Source of the DNA: CAZYXZ01 sp964651395
GTDB lineage: Bacteria > Actinomycetota > Actinomycetes > BP-191
Length of the DNA: 57,072 nucleotides
Assembly: GCA_964651395.1 (NCBI GenBank)
Contig: CAZYXZ010000009.1
Coordinates: 1-57,072, forward strand
Direction of reading: 5' to 3'
The position numbers were made by a program, and so were the translations under genes. Below the pieces are notes generated by a model. The model was given only the letters and a program-made list of their open reading frames with translations, ran no database searches and was not told the DNA's origin. Positions 7,118 through 15,910 of the stretch are shown here, piece after piece; the first letter of the stretch is position 1, and the number at the start of each line of letters is the position of its first letter.

Positions 7118-8623
7118 GTGCAGCTGGCGGACGTCGCGGCGACCTCCTCGGGGGTCGCCGCGACGCGTTCGCGGCTGACGAAGGTCGAGCTGCTGGCCGG
7201 CTGCCTCGGCCGGGCGGCGTACGACGAGGCGCCGGTCGTCGTCTCCTACCTCTCCGGCGAGCTGCGCCAGCGCCGCACGGGTGTCGGCTGGGCGGCGTTG
7301 AAGGACCTCCCGCCGCCCGCGGGCGAGCCGAGCCTCGGGGTGCTCGAGGTCGACGCGGCGTTCCAGGCGATGTCCGAGGTCTCCGGCGCCGGGTCGCAGG
7401 GCGCGCGCAAGCAGCTGGTGACCGACCTCTTCGGGCGCGCGACCGCCGCGGAGCAGCGGCTGCTGGCCGGGCTGGTCAGCGGCGAGCTGCGCCAGGGCGC
7501 GATGGAGTCGCTGGTCACCGACGCGGTCGCCAAGGCGGTCGGGCTGCCGCTGGCCGACGTACGCCGGGCCGTGATGCTCTGCGGCGCGCTCGGCCCGGTC
7601 GCCGAAGCGGCACTGCGTGAGGGCGCGGCCGGGCTCGCGGCGTTCCGGCTCGAGGTCGGCCGCCCGCTCAAGCCGATGCTCGCCTCCCCCGCCGCGTCGA
7701 TGGACGAGGCACTCGACAAGGTCTGCCCGGCGGCGGTCGAGTGGAAGCTCGACGGGATCCGCGTGCAGGTGCACCGCGACGGCGACGACGTGCGCGTCTT
7801 CACCCGGTCGCTCGACGACATCACGGCGCGCGTGCCGGAGCTGGTGTCCGCCGTACTCGCGCTGCCGCTGACCCGCGCGGTGCTCGACGGCGAGGCGATC
7901 GCCCTGCGAGACGACGGCCGGCCGGCGCCGTTCCAGGAGACCGGCAGCCGCGCGATGACACAGGCACCCGGCGGCCGCGCACTCATGCCGTGGTTCTTCG
8001 ACCTCCTGCACCTCGACGGCGAGGACCTGCTCGGCCAGCCGTCGGTGACGCGTTTCGCCCGGCTGGCTGCGGTCGTGCCGGAGACCATGCGCGTGCCGCG
8101 CGTCGAGGTGGCCGACGCCGACGCCGGCCGCGCGGTCTTCGACGACGCGCTCGCGCACGGTCACGAAGGTGTCGTCGTGAAGTCCCTCGATGCGCCGTAC
8201 GACGCGGGACGCCGCGGCAGCGCGTGGCTGAAGGTGAAGCCGCGGCACACGCTCGACCTGGTCGTCATCGGCGTCGAGTGGGGCCACGGCCGGCGCAAGG
8301 GGTGGCTGTCCAACCTGCACCTCGGCGCGCGCGACCCGGACAACGGCGGGTTCGTGATGCTCGGCAAGACCTTCAAGGGGCTCACCGACGAGCTGCTGGC
8401 CTGGCAGACCGAGCGATTCCTCGAGCTCGAGGAGAGCCGTAACGAGTGGCAGGTGTTCCTGCGCCCGGAGCAGGTGGTGGAGATCGCCTTCGACGGCGTG
8501 CAGACCTCACCCCGCTACCCGGGCGGTGTCGCGCTGCGTTTCGCGCGCGTCCTGCGCTACCGCGACGACAAGTCCGCCGACGAGGCCGACACCATCGACA
8601 CGGTCCGCGCCCTGCGCAGCTGA
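7118..8623 (+). CDS. ligB: ATP-dependent DNA ligase, LigB-like
   Basis: 501 residues from GTG at 7118, preceded by AAGGGA. The N-terminal about 190 residues form the DNA-binding domain. The adenylation motif EWKLDGIR places the nucleophilic lysine at Lys210. Later nucleotidyltransferase motifs include AVLDGEAIALR, MPWFFDLLHLDG, GHEGVVVKS and SAWLKVKP. The C-terminal OB-fold ends in PGGVALRFARVLRYRDDK. Order and length match mycobacterial LigB, a non-essential repair ligase next to NAD-dependent LigA. Its 3' end overlaps the opposite-strand esterase gene by 67 bp. Confidence 0.93.
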   Translation: MQLADVAATSSGVAATRSRLTKVELLAGCLGRAAYDEAPVVVSYLSGELRQRRTGVGWAALKDLPPPAGEPSLGVLEVDAAFQAMSEVSGAGSQGARKQLVTDLFGRATAAEQRLLAGLVSGELRQGAMESLVTDAVAKAVGLPLADVRRAVMLCGALGPVAEAALREGAAGLAAFRLEVGRPLKPMLASPAASMDEALDKVCPAAVEWKLDGIRVQVHRDGDDVRVFTRSLDDITARVPELVSAVLALPLTRAVLDGEAIALRDDGRPAPFQETGSRAMTQAPGGRALMPWFFDLLHLDGEDLLGQPSVTRFARLAAVVPETMRVPRVEVADADAGRAVFDDALAHGHEGVVVKSLDAPYDAGRRGSAWLKVKPRHTLDLVVIGVEWGHGRRKGWLSNLHLGARDPDNGGFVMLGKTFKGLTDELLAWQTERFLELEESRNEWQVFLRPEQVVEIAFDGVQTSPRYPGGVALRFARVLRYRDDKSADEADTIDTVRALRS

Positions 8624-10759
8624 ACCGCACCCACCGCCATCGCCAGCAGCGCCACCACCGCCAGCGAGCCCGGCGGACCCGTGGCCGGCAGCGGCTCCGT
8701 CGGGTAGCGCACCGGGCCGGGCTTCGGCGGCTGGTAGACGAAGGTGCCGGTGCCGGCGGGCAGTACCCCGACGAACGAGCCCTTGAGGAAGAGATGGACC
8801 TGCTGGTCGACGTCGTACTGCACGCGCAGGCCCCGCAGCTCCAGACCCGCCCCGGCGAGCAGCATCACCCGCTTCGCCCCGCGGGCATGGACGCGCAGCT
8901 CGTTGCGGACCGGTAGCGCCTCGCCCGCGCCCGGGCGTGACCATCGCAGGTGCGCCGTGGTCCGGCCGGTCGGCCCGCCCTCGTCCACATCGCCGTCGAA
9001 GTAGGTCGCCGTGCCCTGGTTGCGCACCCGATGCGGGATGGCCATCGACTCGACCGTCACCTCGCCCGCGTCGACGCCGTCGAGCCAGTACGCGCCGTCG
9101 TGCACCTGGCCGAGCTCGGGGCGGTCGCCCTCGACCGGCGGCCGCACCCAGGTGATGACCGCGGGGCGCGGGTCACGCCTGTGCGCGGCGAAGTGCGCGA
9201 AGAGGCGCGGGAGCGTGTCGTAGATCGAGGAGTACTCGTGCGTCTTCATCGCGTAGTGCAGCAGTGTCGCGTCGTAGGCCAGCGCAGCCAGCACGTCGTA
9301 GTGGGCGTTCATCTGCGCGCCCTGCGCGTCGAGGTCCTGGTCGGAGGTCACGCCGAACCACGGCAGGTTGCGCAGGTTGGCGACCAGCGACGTCGCCGCC
9401 GTGCCCTGGAACGGCGCGACCGCCGCGAACCGGTCCGGCAGCCGCGTCGCGATGTTGTTGGTGCCGTAGCCGCCCATCGAGTGGCCCATGAGGTAGACCC
9501 GGTCCGGGTCGACGTTGTAGTGCTGCGCGATGTCGGCCATCGCCTCGGTGACGTCGAGCTCGCCGAGGCCGGGTTCGTAGAACTGGTCGCCGCGACCGCG
9601 CAGGCTCGCGAAGAGGTAGCCCTCCTGCTCCGCGCGGTCGACCAGGCCGAGCGGCATGTAGAACGGCTCGTCCGGCGCGTTGCCGAAGCCGTGCAGGTAG
9701 ACGATCAGCGGCCACTTCTTCGTCGCCGTGTACGCCACCGGCACGCGCATCGCGTAGTCCTGCAGCCGCGCGGTGTGCGTGAACGTCGCGTTGAAGTCCG
9801 CGCCGACCGGTACGCCGGCCGGCAGCTCGGGGATCGGCAGCGCACCCTNNNNNNNNNNTCCGCACCGGCGCCGGCCGGCTGCGACGCGCGACGAGGTCGC
9901 GCGGGTCGACGAGAACACCTCCGGGCAGGTACCCGTCGGTCAGCGCCCGAGCCTGCCCGAGGTCGTCGAAGCCCCAGGGCGTCTCCTCGTCGAAGAAGAG
10001 CAGTCCCCAGACTCCCGTCGGGTTCGGGATGGTCAGACCACCCGTACCCGGTGTGCTGCTCGTCGCCGGACCGATCTGCGGGGTCCAGAGCTCGCCGGGC
10101 TGCGCGGGGTCGGCCAGCCCGCTCACACCGGTGAGCTGCCACGGCCCGGGCGGCAGCTTCGCCAACGGCACCCGGACCTCGACGGCATGGTCGACCACGC
10201 GGCTCGGCACGACGCCATGACCGGACAGCACGGCCGTGCCGCCGACGGTCAATGTCGTCGACGGGAAGAAGGTGAGCTGGGCCAGCTGGGCATCCGGCCG
10301 CGGCATCGTGTGCCAGAGCAGGCGGACGAACAGCTCGTCGCCGTCGATGGCCAGGCGCACCTCGGCCACCTCGCCGGTGCCGTCCGGCCACTGCTGCCGG
10401 TCGGTGGGCAGCTCGTAGTCGCCGTTCGTCACGCTGCGGGCCATGCCGAAGAATCCGTAGGTGAGCGCGCGGCGAACGTCCCCGCTCATCAGCATCGGGT
10501 CGTCCGGCAGGTTCGCGCCGAAGTAGTCCGGCCGTTCGAGACCGTCGGCGTTCGCGCCCTTCGCGAGCCACAGGGTGTTCGTGTAGACGTACTCGCCGCG
10601 GTCGAGGACGCCGGTGCGCATGATGCCGGTCGGCGTACCGCGCCAGACGTGCCACGGCTGGACCGCCGACGCCACCGGCGCCACCGGTACGCCGAACAGC
10701 AGCGCCGCGCTCAGCCCGACCAGTCCCCTCCGCACAACGCCGAGTGTGTCGCATCCCAC
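8557..10759 (-). CDS. Secreted esterase/hydrolase with LPATG cell-wall sorting signal (split by scaffold gap)
   Basis: Two reading frames on either side of the N-run at 9849-9858 together make one protein. The upstream part starts at GTG 10759 (possibly at a later in-frame GTG near 10735) with a signal peptide ending near ASA. About 290 residues of beta-rich sequence follow. The downstream part holds an alpha/beta-hydrolase of the PHB-depolymerase/esterase type: IVYLHGFGN, then the nucleophile elbow GHSMGGYG. At the C-terminus LPATG, a hydrophobic segment (SLAVVALLAMAVGAVQL) and RRAR make a sortase signal. The tail continues 15 residues past the basic cluster, antisense to ligB. The frame change is an artefact of the arbitrary gap length. 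No sortase gene is in the window. Confidence 0.8.
9849..9858. other. Scaffold gap (10 N)
   Basis: Ten unknown bases inside the esterase gene. The true length is unknown, and the reading frame differs on the two sides. Confidence 0.99.
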
Positions 10760-10860
10760 ACCGGCGGCAGCCCCCCGCCGTGTTAAGGTGATCTTGTTTC
10801 ATCCACCTTCGGCGCAGTTCCACCGCGCGCCGGGCCCGTCACTTGGCATTTCGCAACCCT

Positions 10861-10903
10861 GCGGACTTCTCGAGACGCGCCACACTCGAGAGGTCCGCTT
10901 TTT
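10861..10903 (+). promoter_or_regulatory. Terminator-like leader hairpin that also covers the ribosome-binding site
   Basis: GCGGACTTCTCGAG (10861-10874) pairs with CTCGAGAGGTCCGC (10885-10898) over 14 positions, with one G-T wobble, around a 10-base loop. TTTTT follows directly (10899-10903), and the helicase ATG is at 10905. The only Shine-Dalgarno-like sequence (GAGAGG) is inside the 3' arm. The element is thus built both to stop transcription and to hide the ribosome-binding site. An alternative pairing partner may lie in the 80 bp upstream, where a second inverted repeat (AAGGTG/CCACCTT) is seen. Confidence 0.7.
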
Positions 10904-10904
10904 C

Positions 10905-12233
10905 ATGCCTGCAACACAGACGTTCGCCCAGCTCGGCCTGCCCGACGCGCTGGTCTCCGCCCTCGCCAAGCGCGGGATGACGGAGCCGTTCGCGATCCAG
11001 GCCGCCGCACTCCCCGACGCCCTCACGGGCAAGGACGTGCTCGGCAAGGCGCAGACCGGGTCCGGCAAGACGCTGGCCTTCGGCCTGCCGATGCTCACCC
11101 GCCTGTCCGGCCGCCGCGCGCAGCCGACCAAGCCGCTCGCTCTCGTCCTCGTCCCCACCCGTGAGCTCGCGATGCAGGTGCACGACGCGCTGCAGCCGCT
11201 CGCGCAGCCGCTCGGCGTACGGCTCACCGTCGTCGTGGGCGGCGTGAACATGGGCCGCCAGATCACCGCGCTCCGCCGCGGCGTGGACGTCGTCATCGCC
11301 ACGCCCGGGCGGCTCGAGGACCTCATCTCGCAGCGGGTCTGCGACCTGTCGTCCGTGGACCTGGTCGTCCTCGACGAGGCCGACCACATGTGCGACATGG
11401 GCTTCCTGCCCGTCGTACGCCGGATCCTCGACCAGGTGCGCCCCGACGGTCAGCGGCTGCTGTTCTCCGCAACGCTGGACCAGCAGGTGCAGAGCATCGT
11501 TACGCGTTATCTGAAGAACGCGGTCACGCACTCGACGATGCCGGTCGGCGTCGCGGTCGCCGCCATGGACCACCACGTGCTGGTCGTGACGCACGAGGAC
11601 AAGATCGCCGTCACCACCGAGATCGCCAACCGCGAGGGTCGCACGCTGCTGTTCGTCCGCACCAAGCACGGCGCGGACCGGCTGACCAAGCAGCTGCGCC
11701 GCGCCGGCGTCCACGCCGAGGCGCTGCACGGCGGCAAGACGCAGGGCGCGCGCACGCGCACGCTGACCGACTTCCGCGAGGGCCGCTGCACGACGCTGGT
11801 CGCCACCGACGTCGCCGCCCGCGGCATCCACGTCGACGGCATCGACCTCGTGCTGCACGTCGACCCGGCCGCCGACCACAAGGACTCCCTGCACCGCGCG
11901 GGCCGTACGGCGCGCGCCGGCGAGACCGGCACCGTCGTCTCCCTCGTCACCATGGACCAGGAGCGCGCGACCGCGAAGATGGTCCGCCTGGCCGGGGTCA
12001 CCGCGCCGCAGCTGCGGGTCCGCCCCGGGCACGCCGACCTGATCCGGGTCACCGGCGCGCGGGCTGCGACGGGCGGCGTACCGCTGGCCGAGACATCGGC
12101 GTCGGACAACGCGCCGCGCCACCACAGCGCTCCCCCGCGCCGCCCCGGCACCGGCAACGCTCCGCACCACCGCGCCGCCCGCAACGGCGCGCGCAACGGC
12201 TCCCGCCAGCCCGCCCGCTCCGGCCGCCGCTAA
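10905..12233 (+). CDS. DEAD-box ATP-dependent RNA helicase
   Basis: 442 residues from ATG 10905. The Q-motif region reads FAQLGLPDALVSALAKRGMT and then PFAIQ. Walker A is AQTGSGKT, followed by PTRELA, the DEAD box VLDEADHM and the SAT motif LLFSATL. Motifs IV-VI lie in the second RecA domain (LLFVRTKHGADRL, TDVAARGIHVDG, HRAGRTARAGETG). The last 60 residues are rich in Arg, Pro, Asn and Ala, an RNA-binding tail as in RhlE/DeaD proteins used in ribosome assembly or cold adaptation. Expression is probably controlled by the leader hairpin just upstream. A longer in-frame extension towards 10614 overlaps the esterase promoter and is rejected. Confidence 0.92.
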   Translation: MPATQTFAQLGLPDALVSALAKRGMTEPFAIQAAALPDALTGKDVLGKAQTGSGKTLAFGLPMLTRLSGRRAQPTKPLALVLVPTRELAMQVHDALQPLAQPLGVRLTVVVGGVNMGRQITALRRGVDVVIATPGRLEDLISQRVCDLSSVDLVVLDEADHMCDMGFLPVVRRILDQVRPDGQRLLFSATLDQQVQSIVTRYLKNAVTHSTMPVGVAVAAMDHHVLVVTHEDKIAVTTEIANREGRTLLFVRTKHGADRLTKQLRRAGVHAEALHGGKTQGARTRTLTDFREGRCTTLVATDVAARGIHVDGIDLVLHVDPAADHKDSLHRAGRTARAGETGTVVSLVTMDQERATAKMVRLAGVTAPQLRVRPGHADLIRVTGARAATGGVPLAETSASDNAPRHHSAPPRRPGTGNAPHHRAARNGARNGSRQPARSGRR

Positions 12234-12244
12234 CCCCAGTTCCG

Positions 12245-12297
12245 GATCTCTCGTACCACCAGGGGTCGTTTTCCGACCCTTCCCGGTACGTGAGATC
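12245..12297. terminator. Long nested hairpin after the helicase gene
   Basis: Outer arms GATCTCTCGTACC (12245-12257) and GGTACGTGAGATC (12285-12297) pair at 12 of 13 positions. Inner arms GGGTCG (12263-12268) and CGACCC (12274-12279) enclose a short T-rich loop. It lies 12 bp after the helicase stop and 28 bp before the next start. It may terminate the helicase transcript or control the VOC gene; there is no T-run after it. Confidence 0.55.
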
Positions 12298-12324
12298 GCT
12301 AAGGTGCTCGGGGCAGGAGGTGCG

Positions 12325-12762
12325 ATGGCCAAGATCCCGCCGCGGGTCAGCGTGGTCACGCTGGGCGTCGAGAACGTGACCCGGGCGACCGCGTTCTACG
12401 AGGCGCTGGGCTGGGAGGTCTCCTCCGCGTCCGTCGCCGGCGAGGTCACATTCCTCAAGACGCAGGGCGGGATCCTCGCCCTGTACGGCGACGGCGACCT
12501 CGCGCGCGACTCCGGCCACGACCCGGTCCCACCCGCGCCGTTCCGCGGCGTGACGCTGTCCTGCAACGTCGAGAGCACCGCCGAGGTCGACGAGGTCATC
12601 GCCAACGCGGAGGGCGCCGGCGCACGCATCCTCAAGCCGCCGAGCGAGACGCTGTGGGGCGGCTACAACGCGACCTTCGCCGACCGCGACGGCCACGTCT
12701 GGGAGGTCGTGTTCAACCCGGCTTGGCCGATGGGCCCCGACGGCCGCCCTGTCCTTCCCTAG
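12325..12762 (+). CDS. VOC-family (glyoxalase-like) protein
   Basis: 145 residues from ATG 12325, with a strong GGCAGGAGG upstream. A single vicinal-oxygen-chelate domain: VSVVTLGVENVTRATAFYEALGWE at the N-terminus, GVTLSCNVESTAEVDEVI in the middle and FADRDGHVWEVVFNP at the end. The C-terminal Glu of WEVVFNP is the usual metal-ligand position. The substrate is unknown. Its stop overlaps by 4 bp the stop of the convergent MarR gene. Confidence 0.85.
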   Translation: MAKIPPRVSVVTLGVENVTRATAFYEALGWEVSSASVAGEVTFLKTQGGILALYGDGDLARDSGHDPVPPAPFRGVTLSCNVESTAEVDEVIANAEGAGARILKPPSETLWGGYNATFADRDGHVWEVVFNPAWPMGPDGRPVLP

Positions 12763-13223
12763 CTCGCTTCCGTACGCCGCAGGTACGACGCGACCGCCTC
12801 GCCGATCTCGCGCATCTGCTCGACCTGCTCCGGCGTGAGCTGGTCGAAAAGGTGCCGCCGTACGCCGGCCACGTGGGTCGGCGCCGCGGCCGCGAGCGCG
12901 GCGAAGCCCTCGTCGGTCAGGTGCGCCTCGAAGCCGCGCTTGTCCGTGCCGCACTGCAGCCGCTCGACCCAGCCCATCTCCTCCAGGCGCGCCACGGCGT
13001 GCGAGAGCCGGCTGCGCGACGACAGCGAGTGCTCGGCCAGCTGGCTCATCCGCAGCTTGCGCTCCGGTGCCTCGGAGAGCCGGACCAGGATCTCGTAGTA
13101 GCTGTGCGGGATGCCCAGCTCCTGGAGCTCGGCCTCCAGGCGCCCGAAGAGCAGCTGCGTCGACTCGAGGTACGCGCGCCAGGCGCGCTGCTCGTCGGCG
13201 GTCAGCCACCGGGTCTTCGCCAT
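12759..13223 (-). CDS. MarR-family transcriptional regulator
   Basis: 154 residues with a winged helix-turn-helix: YYEILVRLSEAPERKLRMSQLAEHSLSSRSRLSHAVARLEEMGWVER carries the recognition helix, followed by the wing (CGTDKRGFEAHLTDEGF). It is divergent from yceI, with two matching palindromes between them, one 22 bp upstream of its own start. This suggests autoregulation and control of yceI. Homologues often answer phenolic or oxidative signals; no ligand can be assigned here. Confidence 0.9.
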   Translation of the reverse strand: MAKTRWLTADEQRAWRAYLESTQLLFGRLEAELQELGIPHSYYEILVRLSEAPERKLRMSQLAEHSLSSRSRLSHAVARLEEMGWVERLQCGTDKRGFEAHLTDEGFAALAAAAPTHVAGVRRHLFDQLTPEQVEQMREIGEAVASYLRRTEAS

Positions 13224-13244
13224 GGGCTCAGACTACGCCGGAAT

Positions 13245-13293
13245 AGTTGAGGATTCAATCATGTTGCACGGGTCAGTGGTTGAAGATTCAACC
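13245..13293. promoter_or_regulatory. Two MarR-type operators in the marR-yceI divergent promoter
   Basis: Site 1 (13245-13260, AGTTGAGGATTCAATC) and site 2 (13278-13293, GGTTGAAGATTCAACC) share the pattern GTTGAA-N2-TTCAAC. Site 2 is a perfect 7+7 palindrome around GA. The centres are 33 bp apart, close to three helical turns, so two dimers could bind the same face of the DNA. One site is near each gene start. Confidence 0.7.
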
Positions 13294-13315
13294 AACCGAG
13301 CCCAAGGAGAGCGAC

Positions 13316-13876
13316 ATGACCGTCACCACCCACCAGGTCCAGATCCCGAACTACCTGGCCGGCACCTACGCCATCGACCAGGCGCACTCCGAGGTGGGCT
13401 TCAGCGTCCGCCACATGATGGTGAGCAAGGTCCGCGGCCGGTTCGGCGACTTCGCCGGCGAGGTCGTCCTCGCGGACAACCCGCTCGACTCGTCCGTGAC
13501 CGCCACCATCCAACTCGCCTCGATCGACACCAACAACGACCAGCGCGACGCCCACATCCGCTCGGCCGACTTCTTCGACGTGGAGAAGTACCCGGCGATG
13601 ACCTTCCGCTCGACCGGCGTACGCCAGGGCGGCGACGGCTACCTCGTCGACGGCGACCTGACGCTCAAGGGCGTCACGAAGGGCGTGACGCTCGAGCTCG
13701 AGCTCAACGGCTTCAACCCCGACCCGTGGGGCGGCCAGCGCGTCGGTTTCACCGCGACCACCCAGATCAACCGCAACGACTTCGGCGTGGACATCCAGCT
13801 CCCGATCGAGACCGGCGGCGTCGTCGTCGGCGACAAGGTGACCGTCACCCTGGAAATCGAAGCCGTCCGCCAGTAG
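13316..13876 (+). CDS. yceI: YceI-family lipid-binding protein
   Basis: 186 residues from ATG 13316, with AAGGAGAG 6 bp upstream. YceI proteins are lipocalin-like beta barrels that bind polyisoprenoids or other lipids. The family hallmarks are present: GTYAIDQAHSEVGFSVRHMMVSKVRGRF, the paired HIRSADFFDVEKYP block and DGDLTLKGVTK. There is no signal peptide, so this is the cytoplasmic actinobacterial form. Regulation by the divergent MarR protein is likely from the paired operators. Confidence 0.92.
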   Translation: MTVTTHQVQIPNYLAGTYAIDQAHSEVGFSVRHMMVSKVRGRFGDFAGEVVLADNPLDSSVTATIQLASIDTNNDQRDAHIRSADFFDVEKYPAMTFRSTGVRQGGDGYLVDGDLTLKGVTKGVTLELELNGFNPDPWGGQRVGFTATTQINRNDFGVDIQLPIETGGVVVGDKVTVTLEIEAVRQ

Positions 13877-13892
13877 CCCCTCATCCCCCACA

Positions 13893-13931
13893 GTGGAGGA
13901 TTCTGGCTCTATACCGGCCAGAATCCTCCAC
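13893..13931. repeat. Perfect 15-bp inverted repeat between yceI and pirin genes
   Basis: GTGGAGGATTCTGGC (13893-13907) and GCCAGAATCCTCCAC (13917-13931) are exact reverse complements around a 9-base spacer. It starts 17 bp after the yceI stop and ends 22 bp before the next ATG. There is no T-run, so it may be an actinobacterial L-shaped terminator or an operator for the pirin gene. Confidence 0.7.
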
Positions 13932-13953
13932 GGATCAGTTCCAGGAGGCCCCC

Positions 13954-14934
13954 ATGCCCGCCGTTACGCCGGCCAACGCGAGCGTTCTCCCGCGCGTCAC
14001 CACACCGAGCGACGCCCGGTTCCGCCCCACCAAGAAGGTCGTCGCCGCGCACCGGGCGGTCGAGGGCGAGGGCTTCGTCGTACGCCGGGCGTTCCCCGGG
14101 ACGCTCGGGCTGCACGACGTCGACCCGTTCCTGCTGCTCGACCACATGGGCTCGGTCGACCTCGCCCCCGGCGAGGCGAAGGGCACGCCGTGGCACCCGC
14201 ACCGCGGGTTCGAGACGGTGACCTACATCGTCGACGGCGCGCTCGAGCACCAGGACTCCACCGGCGGCGGCGGCCTGATCCAGGACGGCGCCACGCAGTG
14301 GATGACCGCCGGCGCCGGCATCCTGCACATCGAGCAGCCGACCGAGCTGCTCGTGACGCAGGGCGGCGTGCTGCACGGCGTACAGCTGTGGGTGAACCTG
14401 CCCGCCGACAAGAAGATGACCGCGCCGCGCTACCAGGACATCGACGCCGACGTGGTTTCGCTGGTCGCGAGCGGCGACGGCGGCGCGGTCGTGCGCATCA
14501 TCGCGGGGCAGCTCGGCGGCTACACCGGTCCCGGTACGACGCACACGCCGATCACCTACGCCCACGCCAGCATCGAGCCGGGCATGCGGCTCGACCTGCC
14601 CTGGCGCAGCGACTTCTCCGCGATGGCCTACGTCCTGTCCGGCAGCGGCACCGCCGGCCCGGACGGCGCGCCCATCGACGAGGCGCACCTCGCGATCTTC
14701 GGCGACGGCGACGGCGACGCGATCACCCTCACCGCGAGCGGCAGCCAGGCCGAGCGCTCTCCCCGGCTCGAGGTGCTGCTGCTCGGCGGCAAGCCGCTGC
14801 GCCAGCCGATCGCGCACTACGGACCGTTCGTCATGAACACCCGCGACGAGATCGTCACCGCGATCGAGGACTTCCAGTCCGGCCGCATGGGCCGGATCCC
14901 CGCGACCGGGTTGCGGTCCCGCGCGTCGGGATAG
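13954..14934 (+). CDS. Pirin-family protein
   Basis: 326 residues from ATG 13954, after CAGGAGG. A bicupin with the pirin signature: the N-terminal cupin has DPFLLLDHMG, then GTPWHPHRGFETVTYIVDGALEHQDS, whose His residues and late Glu hold the metal. A C-terminal cupin and the family ending (HYGPFVMNTRDEI, then AIEDFQSGRMGRIP) follow. Bacterial pirins can be quercetinase-like or affect redox enzymes. The long in-frame extension upstream is the yceI gene read out of frame. It is followed after 10 bp by the epimerase gene. Confidence 0.92.
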   Translation: MPAVTPANASVLPRVTTPSDARFRPTKKVVAAHRAVEGEGFVVRRAFPGTLGLHDVDPFLLLDHMGSVDLAPGEAKGTPWHPHRGFETVTYIVDGALEHQDSTGGGGLIQDGATQWMTAGAGILHIEQPTELLVTQGGVLHGVQLWVNLPADKKMTAPRYQDIDADVVSLVASGDGGAVVRIIAGQLGGYTGPGTTHTPITYAHASIEPGMRLDLPWRSDFSAMAYVLSGSGTAGPDGAPIDEAHLAIFGDGDGDAITLTASGSQAERSPRLEVLLLGGKPLRQPIAHYGPFVMNTRDEIVTAIEDFQSGRMGRIPATGLRSRASG

Positions 14935-14944
14935 GTTCGCCCGC

Positions 14945-15910
14945 ATGACCGCACTCGTCACCGGCGCCACCGGCCTCGTGGGCTACGCCGTCGCCCGCGC
15001 CCTCCTCGACGCCGGTACGCCGGTCCGCGCGCTGGTCCGCGACCACGAACGCGCCAAGCTGCTCCCGGAAGGCGCCGAGCCGGTCGCCGGCGACGTCACC
15101 GACGCGTCGAGCCTCGAGATCCCCATGAAGGACGTCGAGACCGTCTTCCACGCGGCCGGCGTACCGGAGAGCTACCAGCGCGACGAGAAGATCTTCGACC
15201 GGGTCAACGTCGACGGCACCCGCAACGTGCTCGGCGCCGCGAAGTGGGCCGCGGTGCGCCGCGTGGTGCACACCTCCACGCTCGACGTGTTCGGCGCCGA
15301 GCGGCACGGCACGCTGTCGGAGTCCTTCCCCGACCCGCAACCGAAGCCGTCGGCGTACGAGCGCTCGAAGGTCGCCGCCGAGAAGGTCGTCGACGAGTTC
15401 GTCGCGGAAGGCCTCGACGTCACGATCGTCAACCCCGCCGCGGTCTTCGGCAGAGCTCCGGTCATGACCGGGCTCAACGCGTTCTTCGAACGAGGCCTCC
15501 GCGGCGGTCTGCCGTTCGTCCCGCCCGGCGGGCTGTCCGTCGTCGAGACCGGCAGCCTCGCCGACGCGCATCTCAAGGCCGCCGAGCGCGGCGGCACCGG
15601 CGAGCGCTACCTGATCGGCGACGGCTACATCCGCAACGTCGACCTCGCGGCGCTGATCTACGCCGAGCTCGGCCGCAAGCCACCGAAGGAGCTGCCGGAG
15701 GCGGTGCTCGTCGGCGTGACCAACGTGCTCGACCCGCTTTCCCGGCTGTTCCGCTTCCGCCCGCTGCTCACGAAGGGCGAGCTGGTCTTCGCGCTGTGGG
15801 ACGTGCGCATCGACACCTCGAAGGCCCAGGCCGACCTCGGCTTCGTGCCGCTCCCCGTCGAGGAGGGCGTACGCCGGACCCTGGCCTGGCTCGCGGAGAA
15901 GCCCGCCTAG
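14945..15910 (+). CDS. NAD(P)-dependent epimerase/dehydratase (extended SDR)
   Basis: 321 residues. The N-terminal Rossmann nucleotide-binding motif is TGATGLVGYAVARALL. The active site shows VHTSTLDVFG (Ser/Thr of the triad) and the YxxxK motif in SAYERSKVAAEKV, followed by IVNPAAVFG. The order fits extended short-chain dehydrogenases such as 3-beta-HSD/dihydroflavonol reductase-like proteins. The substrate is not evident. It starts 10 bp after the pirin gene and is probably cotranscribed. Its stop overlaps the convergent VOC gene by 4 bp. Confidence 0.88.
   Translation: MTALVTGATGLVGYAVARALLDAGTPVRALVRDHERAKLLPEGAEPVAGDVTDASSLEIPMKDVETVFHAAGVPESYQRDEKIFDRVNVDGTRNVLGAAKWAAVRRVVHTSTLDVFGAERHGTLSESFPDPQPKPSAYERSKVAAEKVVDEFVAEGLDVTIVNPAAVFGRAPVMTGLNAFFERGLRGGLPFVPPGGLSVVETGSLADAHLKAAERGGTGERYLIGDGYIRNVDLAALIYAELGRKPPKELPEAVLVGVTNVLDPLSRLFRFRPLLTKGELVFALWDVRIDTSKAQADLGFVPLPVEEGVRRTLAWLAEKPA

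Noticed and set aside
9849..9858. Programmed frameshift in the esterase
   Set aside because: The frame change falls at the N-run, whose length is arbitrary.
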